A DNA stretch of 64,000 nucleotides from Mesorhabditis belari (lineage: Eukaryota; Nematoda; Chromadorea; Rhabditida; Rhabditidae), in NCBI GenBank assembly GCA_958450365.1, contig CAUEEP010000916.1, positions 434,001 to 498,000 of the forward strand. The letters run 5' to 3'. A program made the position numbers and the translations under genes. The notes under the pieces are model-generated. The model ran no database searches. It saw nothing but the letters and a program-made list of their open reading frames with translations, and was not told where the DNA came from. Every line of letters starts with the position of its first letter. The first letter of the stretch is position 1. Positions 56,417-64,000 of the stretch are shown here, one piece after another.

Positions 56417-56475
56417 GAGGGGGGTGGGACAAATGCGATCTTTTTTTTGCGCACCTGGACATTTGCGCACCTTTT
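56417..56475. mobile_element. Fragment of the GGGGGGTGGGACAAA terminal-repeat element
   Basis: GAGGGGGGTGGGACAAATGC, then TTTTTTGCGCACCTGGAC, matches the ends of the element at 11211-11912. Confidence 0.6.
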
Positions 56476-56538
56476 TTTGCTGGAAAAGGCCTTAGGCAAG
56501 GCCGTAGAGCTTCGAAAATATTTCCATATAAGGGAATT

Positions 56539-57003
56539 GGGCTTCCTTACACCGGGAGACCTGACCGGGCACAGGCTATGGTCCGATTCACCCAGCTCCG
56601 GGCTTCCTTACACCGGGAGACCTGACCGGGCACAGGCTATGGTCCGATTCACCCAGCTCCGGGCTTCCTTACACCCGGAGACCTGACCGGGCACAGGCTA
56701 TGGTCCGATTCACCCAGCTCTGGGCTTCCTTACACCCGGAGACCTGACCGGGCACAGGCTATGGTCCGATTCACCCAGCTCCGGGCTTCCTTACACCCGG
56801 AGACCTGACCGGGCACAGGCTATGGTCCGATTCACCCAGCTCCGGGCTTCCTTACACCCGGAGACCTGACCGGGCACAGGCTATGGTCCGATTCACCCAG
56901 CTCCGGGCTTCCTTACACCCGGAGACCTGACCGGGCACAGGCTATGGTCCGATTCACCCAGCTCCGGGCTTCCTTACACCCGGAGACCTGACCGGGCACA
57001 GGT
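56539..57003. repeat. 61-bp tandem repeat, about 7.6 copies
   Basis: Units begin GGGCTTCCTTACACC(C/G)GGAG and include GGCTATGGTCCGATTCACCC. Copies are almost identical and G+C-rich against an AT-rich background. Confidence 0.95.
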
Positions 57004-58099
57004 TATAGCCTGCTTGAAACCCTTAATAGCCCCCAGAAAGGTCAACGTTGGCCCTAAGCCACTTTTTTTTGGGTAGTTTTATGCGTAGATTCCGAAAAAA
57101 CACAACGAGAGCTTGGGAAAATGCGTTTTAGGTCAAGTTTCGGGGCTCCAAAGTGCGTACTCATCCAGTGTGATGATAGGGATACACGTAGGGAAGAGGT
57201 CGAAAAAATGGTCTCTCAAAAGGTCTTTTTGAAGCCAAAAACACTTCTTTTTGCGTAATCTAATCTACTGATTACGTTTCTGATCAAATTAAAGCAAAAT
57301 TTTCAAAAAAAAAATTTTCGAATTTCGACCATGTGGTCCCCCACATGAGTCGAAATCGGTCAAAATCTCAAAAAATATTTTTTTTCGATTTATTTTGCCT
57401 CTACCAGTCAATTTAAGTTAGAAAATGAATATTTAGTGGTTAAAAAATGATTTTGGCTCTAGTTTTGACCTTGAAAAGTGTCCCAATAGTCGTTAGCTTG
57501 AGTACACAAATTTAAAGTTCAAAAAGTTAAAGTTAAAGTGCAAAAAAAAAGTGTAGTTTTTAACGTGTCGAAATGTCGGTTTTTCAGTTAAAATCCTATG
57601 CTAAAACGATCAAATTCGTGCTCAGCGCCCTCGATTACCCCTCAAAAAGTGAAGAAATCAAAAATATCGCTGCCCCTCGACCACCAAAAAACGAAAACTC
57701 TTCTCAGAAAATTTGAGAACAGATTTCGAAAGAAAGCGTTGGAAATAGTGCCAAGGATTCTTTTATCTTCTCTGACTATTTGCTCAATACTCTTTGAGAC
57801 ATTAGAAAATTTGAGAACAGATTTCGAAAGAAAGCACTGGAAAGATGAAAAATTCGAGAAAGGAAAAAAAAAGGAAAAGAATGTTCTGAATTCTGACCGA
57901 ATTTTTCATCTTTCCAGCGCTTTCTTTCGAAATCTCTTCTCAAATTTTCTGAAAAGAGATTTCGTTTTTTTTTTTTTTTTGACTAGCGAAACCAGTGAAA
58001 CAAAAGTACATAAACCATAAAAACGCAGATAAAAGCAGAGAAAGTCAAGGAGGTTGTTCACTATTTATTCTTGAACTTGTTGAAAATTGAAAATTGAAA
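57004..58099. other. Gene-free DNA upstream of the SDR gene, with inverted repeats
   Basis: Holds GAGAACAGATTTCGAAAGAA direct repeats (57715, 57806) and their inverse near 57920, forming a foldback at 57700-57965. Open frames here follow the repeats. No gene is called. Confidence 0.5.
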
Positions 58100-60330
58100 A
58101 TGGACGATGGAAAACGTAGGTTTTATATTATATTGAGTTGTGGGAGTATGAAATGGCGGCGTCTTTGAACTTAGCCAACATCGGCATGCAAACAGACCAA
58201 CAAATGCAACGATCAAAGGAAAGCCAAAAGCCAAAAGGCGTCTTTGAACGAACTTTCGATAAAAAACTAAACCATAACTTTTTGCTCAAATTTTTTTCGA
58301 ATAAAAATTAAAGTTTTGTTGGATATATGCCAAAATTTCATTCCGATTTGATGCACAATTTTTGAGAAATCAAAGAGGATGGTGGCCACTGCTTAAAGCT
58401 GATGAAATCCGGGAAGTTCTTGGAAAACCAGTCTTGGACAATTGGGGCTTCGTGGGCAGACGCCCCATCCCGTTGAAAGGATCACATTTTGTTTCCGAAG
58501 TGTTTTTGTGCCTAAAAATTAGCAAAGATAGCCAACCTAAAAGCGCATACCGTAAATACTGTAATAATAGGTTGATGCATAAGTCTTTTCGTTTTTTTCG
58601 TACTTCTGTTAAAAAGTAACAAATTCACGAATTAATCTATAGTTTGCTCTATAAAAAAAGTGTTTTTTTGTTCAATTTGCATCTTTTTAAATGAATTTCG
58701 GTTCACTTTCAAGCAAATTCGAGAGGGAAAAACGCCTTTTTCGTAAAAATCTATAAAAAACTCTACGGAAAAATTGGCTGAATGAATTTCTCTGAAATTT
58801 TGGCGAAATATCAAACGTTTTTTTTCTCTATCTTTTATCTATTGACACGAAGATAGGTTTTCTTTAGCTAAGGTGTTAAACCGCTCGGGCGGGGGGGGGG
58901 GGGGGGGCTAAACCGCATCATCGAGTTAGCCCTTTTTGACTACCCGACTTCATACTCTCAAGAAAATCCAGGCATTAAATATTTTTAAACCCGTTTTAAT
59001 GTTATTTTGCAGAAAAATAATTGCTTTTTCTAATGAAATCAACCGTAGTTTAATTCGTGCATTTGTTGGCTTGAAACGGCAGACGAAAAGGAACAAAAAC
59101 ACTTATGCATCAACCTAATATTAGGTTGTCCAATAAGTAATGCGTGTTACTTATTTCGATGTTACTCATCGAAACCAGCTTCATTCTATTATGACGGACT
59201 TCACTCTTTGCTCGGACGATGGAGAAATGTTGTTGATTTTTGTGGAGAATATATCGATTAATAAAGTTCTCTTTTGTTAATTTTGTGATATTTTGAAAAT
59301 CGTGTCAAAACACGCATTACTTATTGGACAACCTAATAGTACCCCACCCCCATGATGACGGTGCGGAGTATTGCGTAGTCTAGCTTTGAACGAGTTTTTC
59401 TCGACCCTGGTTTATGCTACAATGCGCGCTTGGGTATCAAAAAAATAGCTGAAATTCAGGGCTATAGAAGGCTAAAAGGTAGAATTTGTTTCGAATTTTT
59501 AGCGGTTGTGTTTTTAAAGGAAAATTAGGGAAAAATCGACCCTTTTAAGACATCCTTCTCTGATTTCATCTTCTCTGATTTCACATTGTATCTGAAAAAC
59601 TGTGCATCAAATCGGGATGAAATTTTTGGCGTATATCCAACAAAATTTTAATTTTTATTAGAAAAAGTTATGTTTTAGTTTTTTTCAAAAATTTGTCCGA
59701 GAATGCCGCCATTTCATACATCCCAACCCAATACCTACTGTTTTGCTAGACTTTTTGTTTGCATTTCGTTGCATTTCTCGATTCTTACAGTCTTTTTTTC
59801 TTTAACAATCACGAAATTTAGTCGTTCTGGTGAGCGGAGCGTCGGGTTATGTGGCCTCACATTGCATCAAATTGCTGCTTGAAAAGGGTTATCGTGTGAG
59901 GGGAACGGTGCGGAGTCTAAAAAATGCGGAAAAGGTAGGCAAATTTGTTTTCATTCTTTTTTAGTGAAAGTGGTGCTTTACGGATAACAGGCGGCGGGGG
60001 GAGGGGTTAAGTTTTTTAGCCAACTTGCAGCTCATTTTTAAGTACCTTAAACTTGTCAGAACAAAAAGTTTTCATAAGATTTAGATAGCTTAGAACGTCG
60101 GCTTTCAGAAATTATTTGTTTTATCAAAAGTTATTAACAAAAACCTTTTAAAAATCGGGCTGCAAGTTGGCCAAATCCCGATAATCGCTGACCACCGCCC
60201 CGCCGATTATCCGCAAAGAAGCGTTAAAGTTTTAACTTTTTAAGGTAAATCCAATTCGGAAACTCGATCCATCTGGCGCACAACTCGAGCTCGTCGAAGC
60301 GGATTTGATGCAAGACGAGACGTGGCCACG
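58100..60330 (+). CDS. Extended SDR, dihydroflavonol-4-reductase-like NAD(P)-dependent reductase (5' part)
   Basis: Exon 1 (58100-58115) encodes MDDGK plus one base; exon 2 (59822-59934) joins in phase as LVLVSGASGYVASHCIKLLL, the Rossmann GxxGxxA/S nucleotide-binding motif at the N terminus, then KGYRVRGTVRS, whose arginines suit NADP(H). Exon 3 (60245-60330) gives VNPIRKLDPSGAQLELVEAD, LMQDETWPR and a GTATTT donor. This order matches the DFR / cinnamoyl-CoA reductase / Gre2-like reductases. The catalytic YxxxK part is not in view: the next intron contains a LINE end and the Ginger element, and no further exon was found before the window ends. The gene is therefore partial here, or truncated. 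Confidence 0.75.
58548..58568. mobile_element. Family B MITE fragment, left piece
   Basis: TACCGTAAATACTGTAATA, continuing after the nested insertions at 59337 (GTACCCCACCCCCATGATGA). Confidence 0.8.
58569..59116. mobile_element. Mariner-type MITE, AGGTTGATGCATAAGT termini
   Basis: Starts AGGTTGATGCATAAGTCTTT and ends ACTTATGCATCAACCT. About 550 bp, no coding sequence. A poly-G run (58890-58907) lies inside. Confidence 0.82.
59121..59336. mobile_element. Mariner-type MITE, TTAGGTTGTCCAATAAGTAA termini
   Basis: 216 bp; perfect terminal inverted repeats with TA on each side. Abuts the previous MITE with ATA between. Confidence 0.85.
59337..59465. mobile_element. Family B MITE fragment, right piece
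   Basis: Continues the family B order (GTACCCCACCCCCAT, CGGAGTATTGCGTAGTCTAG, CTCGACCCTGGTTTATGCTA) and stops after CAGGGCTAT. The right half of the element is missing. Confidence 0.8.
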
Positions 60331-60423
60331 GTATTTTTTTTTTTTTTGACCGCTTTTAAGACAAAAAAAACTCTTTCCTGTTATATAAAATAATTTCATG
60401 GTAGAGAAATTGATAGAGTTATT

Positions 60424-60720
60424 ATATATGCTTTATTCAGTTGAATAGCGACAAAACAAAATCACAATAATTACCCGGGACACCACTCAAAACACACCCA
60501 AAAGATAATATAAATAGATACCTCGAGAAAGAATCACAGAGCAGTCAAATCAATTGCCGAAATTGCGGCTTTAAATCTAGCTAAGGTGGGAATATCACGA
60601 AAATGAGGGGGTAAAATGTTCCAGAATTTAATAACTCGGTTAAAAAAGAAACTGTGGGGCTTTTAGAGGAAACGGAAGGTTCGCGTATGAGAAAAGGCCA
60701 CCTTCTGGAGGCGCTCCGTA
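60424..60720 (-). mobile_element. LINE 3' end
   Basis: On the minus strand: RFPLKAPQF, FNRVIKFWNILPPHFRDIPT and LARFKAAISAIDLTAL-stop, the closing block of a non-LTR retrotransposon ORF2, followed by a 3' UTR ending GAATAAAGCATATATA. The 3' UTR is repeated at 62985-63095. Confidence 0.78.
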
Positions 60721-60721
60721 G

Positions 60722-60925
60722 AGAGCCGAATTCAATGAGACCAGAAAAACACCTTGATCCCGTTGTCGGTAATAGCTAACATTGAAATAGAAACGTTTAA
60801 CATTTTAAAACATTTTACAACCCGAGGATGATCGTTTAGAAATTTAAAAAATGATTCAATCCCAAAAATTTGAAAAGATTATACGTTTAAACGGACAATA
60901 GATAACATCGTCTTTCAAATATATA
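60722..60925. repeat. Second copy of the 200-bp exon-fragment repeat
   Basis: Matches 49145-49348 along its length, starting GAGCCGAATTCAATGAGACC. Carries the YYRQ-exon fragment at 60750-60774. Confidence 0.8.
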
Positions 60926-60927
60926 TA

Positions 60928-62980
60928 TGTTGTGTCCGATTTAGATTTCCGTCCGATTTAGATTCAATCTAAATCGGACGTCCGATTTAGATTGAACTTA
61001 TCGCGGACGTCCGATTTAGATTACAGTCTATATCGGACGTCCGATTTAGATTGAATCTAAATCGGACGTCTTATATAGATTGAACAATAATATAAACATG
61101 TTTAATATATGTTCTTAAGCGTTTTCTGTAGTTTTCTGCATTTTCAAAGGTCTTTTATTAATTACAGTCTATATCGGACGTCCGATACAGATCGAACAAT
61201 AATAAACGTGCTTAATATATGTTCTTAAGCGTTTTTTTGCAATTTCAAAGAAATTTTATTGTCTTTTTTTGAGAATTTTTTGTTTTCTTGTTTTCCTATT
61301 AAATGCTGCTTTTTTACAGATGGAGGACGTTTTTGACCAAGAATTTGACGTGTTTTTACAAAAGAAGAAAAGAGGACAAATTCCAACCGCTGAAACCTAC
61401 AATTTGATGGTTGAAACGCTCCACAATCATCGTGAAAACTGCGAGAAACCAAAACTACCTCAAAACTACCACGAAAACAACTTGCTGAAAAGATTTGCGC
61501 TCGTGATTGAACAAAAGGGAGTGCAGCTTTATCATGTGGGCGAGAAAAATGGCAGCGGAGAGATGCCAGCACAACAACGAGTGATTAAGCGAGAAGCGGT
61601 CTTTCAGCTCTTACACGAAACACACAAAAAACTTGGACACGCTGGAATAAACTTGATGTGGCAAAATCTCCGAGGATATTATGGTATTTCAAAGTGGGTT
61701 TTTGACTTTATTATTTTATCTGCTGCTTACTGGCTTAAACTACATTTTTAGAGAAATCATCAGTCTCTACGTCAAATTGTGTGAAGAATGCGAATTGAAA
61801 AGAGGAAATTTAAAGAAAACGGTCGTTGTGAGGCCAATCTTAACGCAAAAACAAAACGAGCGTTGTCAAGTGGATCTTATCGATCTCCAATCAACACCGG
61901 ATGGTGATTTCAAGTTCATTCTAGTATACCAGGTTTTTTTTCTGTTATTTATTGTAATAAAAGATAAATTTTAGGACCATTTAACCAAATTCGTGACGCT
62001 GCGCCCTTTGAAGACAAAAACCGCAAAAGAAGTTGTAGAGAACCTTGGGATGCTATTTGGAAATACTTGCAGAAAGAGATAGTGCCCGTTCAAGTCTAAT
62101 AAAACAAGCCGACAAGATGTTACAAGCGTCTAAAGAGAGGTTCTTTTATGATCGTTTTTCGGTTTCACCTAATGTGCACAATTAGATTTCAACCTTTGGA
62201 TGTTGGAAAGCACGTAAGAATTCCAATTAATCCGGTTGATCGACCAAAAATTGGCCACCGAAATCTTTTGGGCGTTGTCACTGAAGGTTTGTTTCGATTA
62301 AATTCACTTAAACCATTTTTTTAAAGCAATCGATGGGCTTTACACGATTGGGACGGCGAATGGGACTCTACCACAGAAGTTTTCAAGAAATCAACTCTAT
62401 CCTTGTGAGACGAACTTCCTTGTTATTGCTGATGTGCCGGAATGTTCAACTTCCTTTCGTGCCGCCATCGGTGATTCTTCTATTCACGGGAAACAAGGTA
62501 AGTAACTATAACTTTATTTCATTTTTTGCGTGTTCCATTAGGCCATAAACATTGCTTATGTGCTGGAAAATGCTCATCCAATCGATGTTCGTGCAAAAAG
62601 GATGGCCGACTCTGCAATTCAAGATGTCACAATAGCCTAAGCTGCAAAAATAAATAGAAATTTTTAACTCGTTCGTTGTTGTTGTTAGTTTTTTGTTGTT
62701 ATATGTTGTAATTTTGCATCTATTCTGTTAACGCTAATAAATTGTTTCATAGTTGGGTTTTCTTTTCAGAAAAAGACAATAAAATTTCCTTGAAAAGCGC
62801 AGAAAATTGCAAAAACGCTTAAGAACATATATTAAACATGTTTATATTATTGTTCAATCTATATAAGACGTCCGATTTAGATTCAATCTAAATCGGACGT
62901 CCGATATAGACTGTAATCTAAATCGGACGTCCGCGATAAGTTCAATCTAAATCGGACGGAAATCTAAATCGGACACAACA
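60928..62980 (+). mobile_element. Ginger-type DNA transposon (internally deleted)
   Basis: 2053 bp; starts TGTTGTGTCCGATTTAGATT and ends with the complement ...GGACACAACA, flanked by TATA. Terminal inverted repeats of about 180-210 bp are built from repeated palindromes of the type ATCTAAATCGGACGTCCGAT. The TGTNR ends, 4-bp duplication and gypsy-like integrase with a Cys-rich tail fit the Ginger superfamily. Confidence 0.85.
61320..62657 (+). pseudogene. Ginger transposase (gypsy-integrase-like), catalytic core deleted
   Basis: Exon 1 (61320-61693) starts at ATG right after TTTTTTACAG. It holds an H2C2-type zinc region (HETHKKLGHAG; then, in exon 2, LCEECELKR). Exon 2 (61752-61932) leads into the integrase core with QVDLIDLQ, the first catalytic Asp. 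Exon 3 (61975 onward) gives DHLTKFVTLRPLKTKTAKEVV, then the frame breaks at 62060-62080 and resumes with SARSSLIKQADKMLQASKER, so the stretch with the second Asp and the Glu is missing. After another stop come VDRPKIGHRNLLGVVTE, then exons with AIDGLYTIGTANGTL, ECSTSFRAAI and the Cys-rich tail (CSCKKDGRLCNSRCHN) ending at 62657. Confidence 0.85.
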
Positions 62981-63095
62981 TATATATATGCTTTATTCAG
63001 TTGAATAGCGACAAAACAAAATCACAATAATTACCCGGGACATCACTCAAAACACACCCAAACGATAAATAGATACCTCAAGAAAGAAGCGCAGA
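62981..63095 (-). mobile_element. LINE 3' UTR fragment
   Basis: TATATGCTTTATTCAGTTGA onward matches 60424-60540 with few differences (minus-strand LINE tail). Begins exactly at the right edge of the Ginger element. Confidence 0.75.
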
Positions 63096-63418
63096 GTTGC
63101 ACAAAAATATTTCAATCTTTCAAAGATACCTGAAATTTCTGTGCCTTTTAAGGTACGAAATGAGTAGTCGAAAAGTCTTTTAGTTTCTTGTAAATAGAGT
63201 GATCAAAAAAAAGTTCCCACACACTTTACAAAAGAAGCTTCATTTTTTAGCTAAAACCCAGATCGAAATTTGACTTACTATATAGTATCATGAAGCTGAA
63301 ATTCTGGAGAGCATTTCTACACTTAAACCATCCCGATCAGAGCCAAAGAAGCATTGTAGGGTGCTGTAGGGTGCTGGAGGCAAACTGCCATGGCGCTCAC
63401 CTACACTACTGGACAATG
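63096..63418. other. Gene-free DNA
   Basis: AT-rich; no exon, RNA gene or repeat recognised apart from short GTGCTGTAGG duplication near 63355-63376. Confidence 0.45.
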
Positions 63419-63825
63419 AAATATGATATTTGAAAAACGATCGTCACTTTCGCGCGTCTGTAACTCCCCTTGTCTTTGATTTAAACCTTTTTTTTTATAA
63501 ATTTTTTGAAAGCTTTTTCAAGGGCTTTTTGTTTTTTTTTTGGGTAATTTTTTTTTTTTAATTCAAAAATTTTTTTTTCAGGGGGGTTCCACCACCTAAA
63601 AAAAAAGAAAAAGAAAAAAAAAAAAAAAGGGGTGGGGTTCCTTTCTTTTTTTGGGTGGGATTAGAAAAAAATACCGTATTTCTAAAAATTAATATTACCA
63701 TTGTGTAGCCCTTGAAAAGAGCTTTCAGAAAATGTATAACACTAATAGTTTAAACTCAAAGACATGGGAGTTACAGACGCGCGAAAGTGACGATCGTTTT
63801 TCAAATATCATATTTCATTGTCCAG
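63419..63825. mobile_element. Foldback MITE, family D (CTGGACAATGAAATATG termini)
   Basis: 407 bp; CTGGACAATGAAATATGATA at the left and the exact complement at the right over about 57 bp, flanked by TA. The interior is homopolymer-rich (T, A, G runs), where base calls may be unreliable. Confidence 0.85.
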
Positions 63826-63959
63826 TACCGTATTTGAACCAGTATTCAATTGAAACATCCTTCAAAAAGCCTTTTTAAATTTACACTTTTTTTTACACGT
63901 TTTAAGTAACATTTCAATTGTTATTTTAAAAGAATAAAATCTCTTGTGAAAATAAAGAC

Positions 63960-64000
63960 GTAAAATACCGTGTTCTTTCTGATAGTAGTGCACCCCGGCG
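63960..64000. repeat. Repeat edge cut by window end
   Basis: ACCGTGTTCTTTCTGATAGT followed by AGTGCACCCCGGCG resembles 38215-38250. The element continues outside the window. Confidence 0.4.

Larger units (their letters stand above)
58125..59750. mobile_element. Large inverted-repeat element in SDR intron 1, with nested insertions
   Basis: 58130-58385 (AGTTGTGGGAGTATGAAATG; CCAAAATTTCATTCCGATTT) pairs with 59560-59745 in reverse complement. Nested inside are a family B MITE fragment and two mariner-type MITEs. Confidence 0.7.

Noticed and set aside
33170..57003. Possible CRISPR array among the many tandem repeats
   Set aside because: The repeats are head-to-tail without unique spacers, in an intron-rich eukaryotic genome, with no cas genes.
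63500..63660. Biological meaning of the A/T/G homopolymer runs in the last MITE
   Set aside because: Homopolymer-rich stretches in a foldback are prone to sequencing and assembly error.

Overview
This window is nuclear DNA from a nematode, most likely a free-living or related chromadorean (Rhabditida-type) worm. The evidence is: A+T-rich sequence; genes cut into many short exons by 45-60 bp introns with GTRAGT donors and TTTTAG/TTTCAG acceptors; pyrimidine-AG sites a few bases before several start codons, as expected for spliced-leader addition; tightly spaced same-strand genes that look like an operon; and nematode-type families (C-x3-C repeat ABU/PQN-like protein, nematode globin, glycine-rich secreted peptide). 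Species cannot be named from the sequence. All gene models were built by hand from splice signals and family resemblance.

Layout. 0-1.5 kb: minus-strand exon fragments, partly duplicated. 2.4-8.9 kb: a compact plus-strand cluster LYRM4/ISD11 - MAT1 (CAK assembly factor) - transportin-SR (TNPO3), probably an operon. 9.5-10.3 kb: two minus-strand exon groups, one with a helix-turn-helix domain. 12.2-14.2 kb: an MFS sugar-transporter-like gene. 14.6-15.1 kb: a glycine-rich secreted peptide. 15.4-16.8 kb (minus): a TLC-domain membrane protein. 19.0-28.3 kb: one long gene for a secreted cysteine-repeat protein made of about 25 exons, most carrying one Cys module. 30.1-31.7 kb: eIF5A. 31.7-42.4 kb: a gene-free repeat district with minisatellites, nested palindromes and a 2.1-kb inverted repeat. 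42.5-49.0 kb: a globin gene whose introns hold a SINE, several MITEs and a dead mariner. 49.1-51.0 kb: FUBP-like terminal-exon fragments, a second SINE and a tRNA-like element. 51.1-56.2 kb (minus): a probable small Cys-containing secreted protein gene split by a BEL/Pao-type LTR element. 58.1-60.3 kb: the 5' part of an NAD(P)-dependent extended SDR (dihydroflavonol reductase-like) gene. 60.4-63.1 kb: a Ginger-type DNA transposon next to two LINE 3' ends.

The cellular genes are mostly housekeeping (Fe-S assembly, CDK7 kinase assembly, nuclear import, translation) or structural/secreted. The rest is unusually rich in minisatellites, with unit lengths of 5, 8, 12, 13, 14, 15, 17, 18, 20, 24, 31, 32, 61 and 143 bp, and in foldback MITEs. 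Several MITEs are present as multiple copies, and two nested insertions can be verified against empty sites inside this same window. The most informative observations are: a 24-bp minisatellite whose unit matches a codon block of the mariner transposase in which it lies; a 2.1-kb palindrome whose two arms have homogenised different versions of the same 15-bp repeat; a BEL/Pao element with almost identical LTRs but a broken interior; and a Ginger transposon lacking most of its catalytic core.
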